Shown here one piece after another: positions 1 to 5,631 of a stretch of DNA of 5,631 bases (position 1 is its first letter; every line of letters starts with the position of its first letter). Origin of the DNA: JAYEJW01 sp034716535 (GTDB lineage Bacteria > Pseudomonadota > Gammaproteobacteria > Chromatiales > Chromatiaceae). Made by a program: the position numbers and the translations under genes. The notes beneath the pieces were generated by a model. The model saw nothing but the letters and a program-made list of their open reading frames with translations. It ran no database searches and was not told the origin of the DNA. Location: positions 1 to 5,631 of the forward strand of contig JAYEJW010000599.1 in assembly GCA_034716535.1 (NCBI GenBank), in the 5' to 3' direction.

Positions 1-2
1 GC

Positions 3-815
3 CTCCACCGGCTCAACATCCGGCTGCCGTCCGGCGAGTCGGTGCCGCTGACGGCGGTAGCGGAGTGGCGATCGCGGCGGGGCTTCGAGGTGCTGCGCCA
101 TGCGGAAGGCCGGTTGGCGGTGGAGGTCTCGGCGGACGTGGACTCGAACCAGAACGAAGTCGGAGAGATCATCGCCTCCCTCGAAAAGAGCACGCTGCCC
201 GCGCTGAAGCAGCGCTTTCCGGTCGACTACAGGTTCGAGGGCCGCTCCGCGGATCAGCGCGAGACCATGGGGGACATGCGCAAGGGCCTGATGTTCGGGC
301 TGATCCTCATCTACCTGATCCTGGCGTGGGTGTTCGCCTCCTACGGCTGGCCGCTGGTGGTCATGACGGCCATTCCCTTCGGGCTTACCGGCGCTCTGTT
401 CGGTCACTGGCTGATGGGCATCGATGTGACCATCCTGTCCCTGTTCGGGCTCTTCGGTCTGTCCGGAATCGTGGTCAACGACTCCATCATCCTGGTCAGC
501 TTCTACAAGCGGTTGCGCGACCAGGGCATGGGGGTGACCGACGCGCTGGTCGACGCCTCTTGCCAGCGCCTGAGGGCGGTTCTGCTGACCTCACTAACCA
601 CCATCGCGGGCCTCACGCCGTTGCTGTTCGAGACCTCCTTCCAGGCCCAGTTCCTGATCCCTATGGCCACGTCCATCGCCTTCGGTCTTGCCTTCGCGAC
701 CCTGCTGGTACTGCTGGTCATACCCTCCCTGCTCTCGATTCACGAGAGCATTCACGCGGCGACGCGCCGATGGATGGGGCGGGAATCGCGACCGGAGATC
801 GAGGCAGAGGGCTAG
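3..815 (+). CDS. RND efflux pump inner-membrane permease, C-terminal part (5' end off the window)
   Basis: This is the last 270 residues of a large proton-driven permease of the AcrB/MexB-like RND superfamily, which in Gram-negative cells exports drugs or other toxic compounds through a periplasmic adaptor and an outer-membrane channel. The frame is open from base 3, so the GTG at 42 is internal and not a start. Visible residues 1-90 are the end of the second periplasmic porter region, including a recognisable 'RLPSGESVPLTAVAEW' segment. They are followed by about five membrane helices (roughly 95-113, 117-139, 141-169, 191-208 and 216-246). The segment 'GIVVNDSIILV' and the later 'LTSLTTIAGLTPLLFE' are hallmarks of the last transmembrane block of this family. 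The C-terminal tail is short and charged. A full-length relative is about 1,000-1,050 residues, so roughly three quarters lies to the left. The substrate cannot be told from this part. The stop at 813-815 sits in the left arm of an inverted repeat. Confidence 0.95.
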   Translation, partial: LHRLNIRLPSGESVPLTAVAEWRSRRGFEVLRHAEGRLAVEVSADVDSNQNEVGEIIASLEKSTLPALKQRFPVDYRFEGRSADQRETMGDMRKGLMFGLILIYLILAWVFASYGWPLVVMTAIPFGLTGALFGHWLMGIDVTILSLFGLFGLSGIVVNDSIILVSFYKRLRDQGMGVTDALVDASCQRLRAVLLTSLTTIAGLTPLLFETSFQAQFLIPMATSIAFGLAFATLLVLLVIPSLLSIHESIHAATRRWMGRESRPEIEAEG

Positions 816-876
816 ACCGGAATAATCTATAGGAAAATTCGTTCCTTCGCGGCTTCGCGTGAGACATTCGGTCTAG
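812..876. other. Inverted repeat overlapping the efflux permease stop codon
   Basis: CTAGACCG at 812-819 pairs perfectly with CGGTCTAG at 869-876. The pairing extends inward through AAT/ATT (to 823 and from 866) if one G is bulged. Inside the loop, CGCG (848-851) pairs with CGCG (856-859) across GCTT. The left arm contains the TAG stop of the permease. No T-run follows the right arm (the next bases are GTCCCCC), so a classical intrinsic terminator is not supported. It may be an mRNA 3'-end structure, a weak terminator, or the remnant of a small repeat element. The rest of the gap up to 1065 holds no gene or clear promoter. Confidence 0.4.
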
Positions 877-1065
877 GTCCCCCCTTTGTCTCCTGAAGCG
901 GCCGTCGCAACGACTCTCACGATCAGTCGGACAGCAACTTTTCAGGCTCCGCGACCGCGCCGTCCCTTACACGGGCCATACTTACACTGTGAATGGGGAC
1001 ATTCTGTTGGCGCGTGCCGTGCTTCATGTCCTTCACCCGGGAAAATGCTCCGTTTCCCTCCGGCG

Positions 1066-1599
1066 ATGCAACACGAGCTGCTGATCGACATCCTGCTTCT
1101 CCTGGCTGCGACGGTCCTTGTCGTCGGCGTCTTCCGCCGCCTCCGCATGCCGGCCATCATCGGTTATCTCGTGGTGGGTGTGCTGGTCGGTCCCCATGGA
1201 CTTTCCTGGCTCACCGACGCGGGGGAAATCCATTTCATGGCAGAGCTCGGCATCGTCTTTCTTATGTTCATGCTCGGCCTGGAGTTTTCGCCGCCTGTAC
1301 TGTTCGCCTCGCGCGAGGCGATCTTCGGCTTTGGCGGAGGCCAAGTCCTGTTGACGGGCGGGCTGGCTGCGTGCCTGGCTTATGCCGTTGGGCTGCCGGT
1401 ACCTGCGTCCGTGGTTGTGGGTGGGGCGGTCGCCATGTCCTCCACGGCCATTGGTAACTTCTCAATAACCCGAGGCAATCTCGTAGGGCGGATCAAGGAG
1501 CGCAGCGACGGATCCGCCGATGGCCGCGATCTTCGTGGGTCCGCTTCGCTTGACCCACCCTACAGCGGCTACAGCGGCCGTGGTGCCCCGGGTTTTTGA
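1066..1599 (+). CDS. N-terminal fragment of the interrupted antiporter
   Basis: This is what would actually be translated from the antiporter's own start: 177 residues. Residues 1-129 are genuine antiporter sequence holding about the first four membrane helices, including the family signature 'RLRMPAIIGYLVVGVLVGP' (25-43) and 'FMLGLEF' (68-74). Residues 130-177 come from the inserted element and resemble no domain; they are rich in Arg, Gly and Ser and end at the TGA in the element's right terminal repeat. Such a truncated membrane protein lacks the conserved Gln-Asp ion site and the whole RCK module, so I infer it cannot transport. The frame stays open upstream to about 886, but that extension looks like non-coding translation. 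Confidence 0.6.
   Translation: MQHELLIDILLLLAATVLVVGVFRRLRMPAIIGYLVVGVLVGPHGLSWLTDAGEIHFMAELGIVFLMFMLGLEFSPPVLFASREAIFGFGGGQVLLTGGLAACLAYAVGLPVPASVVVGGAVAMSSTAIGNFSITRGNLVGRIKERSDGSADGRDLRGSASLDPPYSGYSGRGAPGF
1446..1453 (+). repeat. Target-site duplication, left copy
   Basis: GGCCATTG is identical to 1608-1615. With the two preceding bases (AC) the match is 10 bp, so the exact duplication length is 8 to 10 bp. It lies in the codons for the conserved Thr-Ala-Ile of the antiporter. Confidence 0.85.
1454..1477 (+). repeat. Left terminal inverted repeat of the MITE-like element
   Basis: This 24-bp arm matches the reverse complement of 1584-1607 with three mismatches, at its 4th, 13th and 20th bases. 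In the antiporter frame it is read through without a stop. Confidence 0.85.
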
Positions 1600-1607
1600 G
1601 AAGCTAC
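1584..1607 (-). repeat. Right terminal inverted repeat of the MITE-like element, carrying the disabling stop
   Basis: This is the inverted partner of 1454-1477. Its TTTTTGAGAAG stretch places TGA (1597-1599) in the antiporter frame, which is the only in-frame stop in the whole inserted segment. Confidence 0.85.
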
Positions 1608-1615
1608 GGCCATTG
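1608..1615 (+). repeat. Target-site duplication, right copy
   Basis: This is the second copy of GGCCATTG, directly after the element. From here the antiporter reading continues in the original frame as 'Ile-Val-Leu-Lys-Gln'. The absence of differences between the copies suggests a recent insertion. Confidence 0.85.
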
Positions 1616-1671
1616 TACTCAAGCAGCTGACCGAGCAAGGGGAGCTGGCCACGCGCCACGGCCGGCTGGCC

Positions 1672-3246
1672 GTGTCTGTGCTGTTGTTCCAGGATCTCGC
1701 CACGCTTCCGTTCCTGGTAGCCATCCCGGCGCTCGCCCGGGCCGGCGCTGATCTGGCCCCCGCCCTGTCGTGGACCTTTGCCAAGGCGGCGCTCGTGTTC
1801 CTGCTCATGCTGTTGGGGGGGCGATGGCTGATTCGTCCCATTATCCATTCGGTCGCGCGCGCGAGGTCCCCGGAGCTCTTCGTGCTGGCGACCATGCTTT
1901 TGATCCTGGGGGCGGCGGCGGTGGCCGACGTCGCCGGCCTCTCCCTGGCTATCGGTGCCTTCCTCGCCGGAATGGTCGTGGGGGAGACACCCTTTAAGCA
2001 CTACGTCGAGGATGAGATCCGCCCGTTCCGCGATGTGCTTCTGGGTCTCTTCTTCGTCACGATCGGCATGCAGATCCATGCGCCGACCATTGCAGCCTCT
2101 TGGCAGGCCGTAGCGGTGCTGCTCGCAACAATACTGCTATGCAAACCGCTCCTGGTGCTGGCCCTCGCCCCGTTCACGCCCACGCATCCCGGAGTGGTCC
2201 TGCGAACCGCTCTAAGCCTCGGGCACGTCGGCGAGTTCGGCCTCCTGATTCTCACGCTGGCGATGGGCCATGGGGTACTCGATCGTGCGGTGGGTCAGCC
2301 GGTCCTTGCGGCCATGGTGCTGTCCATGATGTTGGCTCCCCTTCTCATCCGCTGGAATGGCGTTGGGGTAAAGCGCTGGAACTTTTTCGGCTATCGGGAC
2401 AACCTTGAACGCCAGGAGGTAAGGGCAGCCCGCATCAGTGAGGCGCTCGAAGACCATGTCATCGTCTGCGGCTATGGCCGCTTCGGCCAGCATCTTACGC
2501 GGTTTCTCGAGCTCGAGGGCGTATCCTATATCGCTCTTGACACCGATGGAGACCGCGTACGCCGGGCCCGGGTCGCCCACAAACGGGTCCTGTACGGCAA
2601 CGCGGGGCGCTTTACGTTGCTCCAGTCCGTGGGCGTCATGCGGGCACGGGCGATCGCCATCACTTTCGACGAACCGAGTATGGCGCTAAAGATTGTCAGG
2701 CAGGTTCGTTCCCATCTGCCCGACCTCCCGATCCTGGTGCGCGCGGCAGACCTCTCCGACCTGGAGACCCTGGAAGCAGCAGGTGCCAGTGACGTCCTTC
2801 CCGAAGCCCTCGAGACAAGCATCCTGATGGCCGCGCAACTGCTGTTGGTTCTCGGCGTGCCCCACTCGCGGGTGGAAGAGCACATGGATACCGTGCGCGG
2901 CGATCAGTACCGTCTGCTACGGGGTTCCCTCGCAGGCGGTGAGATGACGGGAAGAACAGTGCGCGAGTACCCCGAGGAGCTGCGCACCGTCCCCCTCGAT
3001 CCCCATAGCTGGGTCGTGGGACAGACCCTTAAGGATCTTGATCCTGTGTCATGCAGAATCACAGTGGTGGCGCTGCGCCGAGCGGGCATCCGGGTGCCTG
3101 AGCTCAGCATGGACACCGCGTTCCGACCACACGACATCCTGGTCTTGGCGGGCTCGCCGCAGGCGTTGGACAGTTTTCAGGCGCGTGTGCAGGCGAGGGT
3201 ACGGCCGGACACGCCCCCCGTGGACCCACGGCAACGTGGGGATTGA
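1672..3246 (+). CDS. C-terminal fragment of the interrupted antiporter (RCK-bearing part)
   Basis: This open stretch is in the same frame as the N-terminal fragment and carries residues 149-672 of the restored protein: the remaining membrane helices, the RCK/TrkA-N domain (GYGRFG encoded from about 2470) and the TrkA-C domain. The first possible start, GTG 1672, falls in the middle of a conserved helix just before 'LLFQD' and has no ribosome-binding sequence at the right distance. Independent translation is therefore doubtful. The purine-rich GGGGAG at about 1638-1643 is too far upstream. The intact coding quality over more than 500 codons shows the gene was functional until recently, or that some read-through still occurs. 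Near the 3' end, CCCACG-GCAA-CGTGGG (3225-3240) forms a perfect 6-bp hairpin with a GNRA-type loop, without a following T-run. Confidence 0.5.
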   Translation: MSVLLFQDLATLPFLVAIPALARAGADLAPALSWTFAKAALVFLLMLLGGRWLIRPIIHSVARARSPELFVLATMLLILGAAAVADVAGLSLAIGAFLAGMVVGETPFKHYVEDEIRPFRDVLLGLFFVTIGMQIHAPTIAASWQAVAVLLATILLCKPLLVLALAPFTPTHPGVVLRTALSLGHVGEFGLLILTLAMGHGVLDRAVGQPVLAAMVLSMMLAPLLIRWNGVGVKRWNFFGYRDNLERQEVRAARISEALEDHVIVCGYGRFGQHLTRFLELEGVSYIALDTDGDRVRRARVAHKRVLYGNAGRFTLLQSVGVMRARAIAITFDEPSMALKIVRQVRSHLPDLPILVRAADLSDLETLEAAGASDVLPEALETSILMAAQLLLVLGVPHSRVEEHMDTVRGDQYRLLRGSLAGGEMTGRTVREYPEELRTVPLDPHSWVVGQTLKDLDPVSCRITVVALRRAGIRVPELSMDTAFRPHDILVLAGSPQALDSFQARVQARVRPDTPPVDPRQRGD

Positions 3247-3439
3247 GGGCGGGCGCCTCCCGTCTGGGACACTCGTACGACGGCGCAACCTGTGCATACC
3301 CGCCGCGCCTAGAACCGATCCCAGGCAACGCAGGTACTTGCCGTGAAATGCCATTGACGGCTATCTTCGTCCGGGTGCGTCGCGGGAACGGGATAAACTG
3401 GTCTCGCGAACCTCATCCACCGGAGCGGAGCCCCTCCCC
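3247..3439. other. Intergenic gap before the DUF211 gene
   Basis: These 193 bases carry no supported gene. They must contain the promoter of the DUF211/VIT-like pair if that unit is independent of the antiporter, but I see no convincing pair of -35 and -10 boxes. TTGACG (3354-3359) and GATAAA (3392-3397) are present but too far apart. The purine-rich ribosome site of the DUF211 gene is at 3421-3430. Confidence 0.5.
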
Positions 3440-3712
3440 ATGCCCAGGATCCGCAAGATCCAGCTCGACGTCCTCAAGCCCCACCTGCCCAATGTGTTGG
3501 AGCTCGCAGGGGCCATTGCCGCGCTCGGTCCGGACTACCGGGTCGACCTCGACGTAGTAGAGATGGACGAGAAGACCGAGTCCCTCACCCTGATCATCGA
3601 GGGGCGGGACCTCGACTTTCCCCGTATCGAGGACGTCATCAAATCCCTGGGCGGGTCGATCCACAGTATCGATCAATGTCTGGTCGTGGGCGAGGCGGCG
3701 GACGAGAGCTGA
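3440..3712 (+). CDS. DUF211 family protein
   Basis: This 90-residue soluble protein is a clear DUF211 member by its motifs: 'LDVLKPH' (9-15), 'EGRDLDF' (54-60) and 'GGSIHSID' (71-78). Length and layout fit a compact beta-alpha-beta-beta-alpha-beta fold (strands about 3-12, 33-43, 47-54 and 74-83; helices about 17-29 and 60-70), resembling ACT or ferredoxin-like domains. The acidic run between strands two and three (Asp36, Asp38, Glu41, Asp43, Glu44) could bind metal ions. My recollection is that an archaeal relative of known structure (MTH889) is a calcium-binding oligomer. No biochemical function is established. The ATG is supported by GGAG at 3427-3430, nine bases upstream. The next gene begins 10 bp after the stop, so the two are probably co-transcribed, and this protein may be a cytoplasmic sensor or partner for that membrane protein. 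The family is, as far as I know, mostly archaeal and less common in bacteria. Confidence 0.9.
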   Translation: MPRIRKIQLDVLKPHLPNVLELAGAIAALGPDYRVDLDVVEMDEKTESLTLIIEGRDLDFPRIEDVIKSLGGSIHSIDQCLVVGEAADES

Positions 3713-3722
3713 ACCCGTTCCC

Positions 3723-4304
3723 ATGGCCCTTGTCGGAAAGCTTCGCCTGGCCCTGCGCATCAGCCGCTCGGAGACCATCGCAAGGCGTTACTTCGTTACC
3801 AACGGCTTCGACGGGGCGCTGACCCTGCTCGGGTTGCTCATGGGTTTTCGTGTTGGCGGGGAGGTCAGGCTCGAGGTGGCGCTTGCCGCGGGGCTCGGCA
3901 CCGCCGTTGCACTCGGTGTGAGCGGACTGTCCAGCGCCTACATCAGCGAGACTGCCGAGCGCCGACAGGAGCTCGACGGGTTGCGGGCGGCCATGATGGA
4001 GCAACTCGACGGCAGTGCCCACGAGCATGCAGCGCGCATCGCCCCGGTCCTCGTTGCACTTGTCAACGGCCTCTCCCCTTTCCTCATCGCCCAGGCGATC
4101 CTGCTGCCTCTGTGGCTTGCCGCGGCGGGCCTATCGCTGCCCGCCTCTCCGGTTGATCTCGGAATCGGCGTGGCCTTGGGGCTGGTGTTTCTGCTCGGCG
4201 TATTTCTTGGCCGTATCAGCGGGACCTTCTGGCTGTGGTCGGGATTGCGGGCGGCCATGCTCGCCCTCGCCACGGTCGGCTTGATACTGCTTTTCGCCGG
4301 CTAG
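3723..4304 (+). CDS. VIT1/CCC1-like integral membrane protein (TIGR00267-like)
   Basis: This 193-residue protein has about five membrane helices (roughly 28-44, 51-73, 106-134, 143-163 and 173-192). Helix one follows 'RRYFVTNGFDGALTLLGLLMG' closely in order; the Asn-Gly-Phe-Asp-Gly at 27-31 matches the place where VIT1/CCC1 iron and manganese transporters carry their conserved first-helix Asp. The cytoplasmic segment 74-105 is short, charged and has Met-Met-Glu at 91-93; in VIT proteins the equivalent loop holds a metal-binding region. Topology and motif point to the VIT1/CCC1 superfamily and within it to the small group TIGR00267, first noted in archaea. Substrate and direction are unknown; divalent-metal transport is an inference. 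It follows the DUF211 gene by 10 bp with no strong ribosome site of its own, which is consistent with coupled translation. Its TAG overlaps the stop of the opposing gene. Confidence 0.78.
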   Translation: MALVGKLRLALRISRSETIARRYFVTNGFDGALTLLGLLMGFRVGGEVRLEVALAAGLGTAVALGVSGLSSAYISETAERRQELDGLRAAMMEQLDGSAHEHAARIAPVLVALVNGLSPFLIAQAILLPLWLAAAGLSLPASPVDLGIGVALGLVFLLGVFLGRISGTFWLWSGLRAAMLALATVGLILLFAG

Positions 4305-5596
4305 ACACCCGCACTCGCGCCGAGGGCCCAGGGTGCACCCGGCGGCAGCCCCATCAGCCGACGCGCGGCATCGGCGTCTCGCGCGGCGCACAGGTCTTCG
4401 GCGATCAAGGCCGCGGAGGCGGTGTCCAGCTTCTCAAGGGTTCTCGCCAGCCAGGGGATCAGCAAGGGCTCGACCGAGAAGGCGCTGAAACCGAGTCCGA
4501 CCAGGATCGGCAGCACGCCGGGAAGCTGCGGCAACAAGCCGCACAGCTGCACGCGCCCCAGCCGGGTACCGGCTGCCCGTGCGGCGAGCCGCAGAAACCT
4601 GTAGACCGCCGGCGCATAGGGATCGACCAGATGCGCCACGGCGGAAAGATCACGGTCAGCGGCGAACAGGCACTGCAGCAGATCGTTGCAGCCGATGGCG
4701 ACGAAATCGGCCGCGTCCGCCAGCTCCGAAAGCTCGAGCACCGCGGCCGGCGTCTCGGCCATGGCGCCGACGGGCAGGGGCGAGGGCAGGCCCCCCAATA
4801 TGGTCTCCCGCCAGCGAAGAAACTCCTGCGTCCGGGTGACGAAGGGCACCAGCACCGATAGCGGGAGCTCGGGCGCAAGACGGCCGAGGGCTTCAATCTG
4901 GGCCAGCATCACGCTGCGCACGGGCTCGCGATCGTAGAGACGTGATCCCTGAAGGCCGAGGGCTGTGAGGATGTCCGGCAGGTCCGGGAGCCACGCAGGC
5001 CGCTTGTCCCCGGCTGCGTCCAGTAGGCGTACCGTGACCGCAAGCGGTGCCGCGGTCCGACACAGCTCGTCAAATGCATGCTCGTAGAAGCCGACATCGG
5101 GTAACTCGCCGTCGGCCGGCTCCAGATATTCGGAGCGAACCAGTCCGATCGATGAGGCCCCGTTTGAGACTGCCAGCGCCGCTCCCTGCGCACCGGCGAT
5201 GCTGGCGCGCAGGCTGACCGTCACACCGTCCAGGGTCGTCACCGGGACGCCGGATCGCGGCGGATGGGGAGGGTCTTCGGTTTGGGCGAGTACCTCCGCG
5301 GGATCGCCAACGACACCCCGGACGCCGTCGAGCAATGCCTCATCCCCCTCGCGCAACTGGGCCGCCTGGTCGCTCCCCAGGATCAGGGTGGGAATCCCTG
5401 CATTGAGCAACCGAATCATGACGTGGGAAAGGGGGGCGGCATCCACCGCCAGGATTCCGGCGGGCCGGGCGGCCAGGCTTGCGATCTCGGCTCCCCGGAC
5501 CAGGGTCAGGGAATGCGCAGTGGCGTTGGCGGCCCCAAAGCGCAAAACGCCCCGGGCAATGCCTGGAACATAGGGTATGGCCTGAATGGACCGCAT
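4301..5596 (-). CDS. PEP-utilising enzyme, enzyme I-like, lacking the HPr-binding domain
   Basis: This 431-residue cytoplasmic protein combines a phosphohistidine swivel domain (about 1-105) with a PEP-binding TIM barrel (about 120-385), in the same order as PTS enzyme I. The swivel has Ser57-His58 in 'APLSHVMIRLLNAGIPTL', the position of the phosphorylated His. The barrel keeps the enzyme I active-site set as I recognise it: Arg154 (GLVRSEYL), Arg190 (VRLLDAAGDK), Glu281 (AMAETPAA), Asn304-Asp305 (GCNDL), Arg315 (AADR) and Cys352 (LCGLL). It is about 140 residues shorter than enzyme I (about 575) because the helical domain that docks HPr is absent from the swivel, and it has no ATP-grasp domain as in PEP synthase. 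It probably takes phosphate from PEP onto His58, but the acceptor is unknown. The 35 bases upstream contain no in-frame stop and no good ribosome site, so the start could lie further right. The gene stands alone here, converging on the VIT-like gene. Confidence 0.87.
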   Translation of the reverse strand: MRSIQAIPYVPGIARGVLRFGAANATAHSLTLVRGAEIASLAARPAGILAVDAAPLSHVMIRLLNAGIPTLILGSDQAAQLREGDEALLDGVRGVVGDPAEVLAQTEDPPHPPRSGVPVTTLDGVTVSLRASIAGAQGAALAVSNGASSIGLVRSEYLEPADGELPDVGFYEHAFDELCRTAAPLAVTVRLLDAAGDKRPAWLPDLPDILTALGLQGSRLYDREPVRSVMLAQIEALGRLAPELPLSVLVPFVTRTQEFLRWRETILGGLPSPLPVGAMAETPAAVLELSELADAADFVAIGCNDLLQCLFAADRDLSAVAHLVDPYAPAVYRFLRLAARAAGTRLGRVQLCGLLPQLPGVLPILVGLGFSAFSVEPLLIPWLARTLEKLDTASAALIAEDLCAARDADAARRLMGLPPGAPWALGASAGV

Positions 5597-5631
5597 CTGG
5601 CTCGAACCGCAGCCTTCGGAAGATCTCCCCA

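Larger units (their letters stand above)
1454..1607. mobile_element. MITE-like non-autonomous insertion element, 154 bp, inside the antiporter gene
   Basis: The ends are inverted copies of each other: 1454-1477 against the reverse complement of 1584-1607 match at 21 of 24 positions (outer core GTA[A/G]CTTCTCAA). The element is flanked by perfect 8-bp duplications GGCCATTG (1446-1453 and 1608-1615). Because the bases AC precede the left copy and also end the element, the direct repeat can be read as 10 bp. Deleting one duplication plus the element restores the expected antiporter sequence exactly. It encodes no transposase, so it must have been moved in trans. The middle holds two palindromes, 1487-1494/1511-1518 and 1535-1541/1552-1558, and GTAGGG at 1483-1488 pairs with CCCTAC at 1558-1563, so the element can fold back on itself. 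An 8-10 bp duplication fits several IS families; I cannot assign one. Confidence 0.87.
1066..3246 (+). pseudogene. KefB-type (CPA2) monovalent cation:proton antiporter with RCK domain, interrupted by a small insertion element
   Basis: Read without the 162-bp insertion, this is one continuous antiporter of about 672 residues, the usual length for CPA2 proteins with a regulatory tail. Residues 1 to about 390 form the membrane Na+/H+ exchanger-type domain, which moves K+ or Na+ against protons in the inner membrane. The joined 'MSSTAI|VLKQL' and then 'LLFQDLATLP' (Asp156 in the restored numbering) are the family's conserved ion-path region. Residues 409-525 are an RCK/TrkA-N Rossmann domain, with GYGRFG at 415-420 and an acidic residue (Asp438) at the end of the second strand, typical of NAD(H) binding. 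Residues 587-655 are a TrkA-C domain. The insertion splits the gene after Ile129 and adds an in-frame TGA at 1597-1599. Both halves are otherwise undamaged, which suggests a recent event. I chose ATG 1066 because family similarity begins there; ATG 1045 is also in frame, and neither has a strong ribosome site. The family is often annotated KefB, but the exact orthologue is not certain. Confidence 0.87.

Noticed and set aside
42..44. GTG as start of the efflux permease
   Set aside because: The frame is open further left and the preceding codons match the family, so the gene enters the window already in progress.
886..1065. Upstream extension of the antiporter reading frame from TTG 886
   Set aside because: The extra residues are rich in Arg, Pro and Ser, show no family similarity and lack a ribosome site; antiporter similarity starts at 1066.
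1462..2079. Long minus-strand open frame across the element and antiporter
   Set aside because: It is antisense to well-recognised antiporter sequence; its composition (His, Gln, Arg, Glu rich) is what high-GC shadow frames give and no domain is visible.
3225..3240. Hairpin CCCACG-GCAA-CGTGGG as an intrinsic terminator for the antiporter
   Set aside because: The stem is only 6 bp, lies within the coding sequence and is followed by GATTGAGG, not a T-run.
3354..3399. Sigma-70-like promoter from TTGACG and GATAAA/TAAACT before the DUF211 gene
   Set aside because: The boxes are about 32-34 bases apart, against the usual 16-18, and no better-spaced partner is present.
4235..4861. Plus-strand open frame opposite the enzyme I-like gene
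   Set aside because: It overlaps strongly supported minus-strand coding sequence and its translation is a low-complexity Gly/Gln/Arg mixture.
5510..5631. C-terminal end of an upstream gene overlapping the enzyme I-like start on the minus strand
   Set aside because: Two alternative frames stay open to the edge, but only about 12 codons lie outside the known gene, and no recognisable protein ending is seen.

Overview
The window is high-GC and densely coded. Its gene types and protein sequences suggest a gammaproteobacterium, possibly near the Ectothiorhodospiraceae/Chromatiales; the lineage is inferred from composition and gene style only. Five genes are visible. Four read left to right and one reads right to left from the right-hand end.

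Layout: (a) 3-815, the C-terminal third of an RND-type efflux pump inner-membrane permease, whose 5' part lies off the left edge. (b) 816-1065, a non-coding gap with a long-armed inverted repeat that overlaps the pump's stop codon. (c) 1066-3246, a KefB-type (CPA2) monovalent cation:proton antiporter with a C-terminal RCK module. It is interrupted by a 154-bp MITE-like element (1454-1607) with 24-bp imperfect terminal inverted repeats (21/24 identical) and perfect 8-bp flanking duplications. The total added length is 162 bp, a multiple of three, so the reading frame is kept, but the right inverted repeat supplies an in-frame TGA at 1597-1599. Removing the insert restores an uninterrupted antiporter of about 672 residues. 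(d) 3247-3439, a short gap. (e) 3440-3712, a DUF211 family small protein, followed 10 bp later by (f) 3723-4304, a five-helix membrane protein resembling the VIT1/CCC1 metal transporter superfamily; the two look like a two-gene operon. (g) 5596-4301 on the minus strand, a phosphoenolpyruvate-utilising enzyme resembling PTS enzyme I without its HPr-binding helical domain. Its stop codon overlaps the stop of (f) within one CTAG palindrome.

Two things deserve most attention. One is the fresh-looking small mobile element that breaks the antiporter. The other is the DUF211 plus VIT-like pair, whose relatives I associate mainly with archaea and whose function is unknown; a metal-handling role is an inference. 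The 'short' enzyme I, with every recognisable catalytic residue present but no HPr-docking domain, is a third lead. I saw no RNA genes, CRISPR arrays or convincing promoters.
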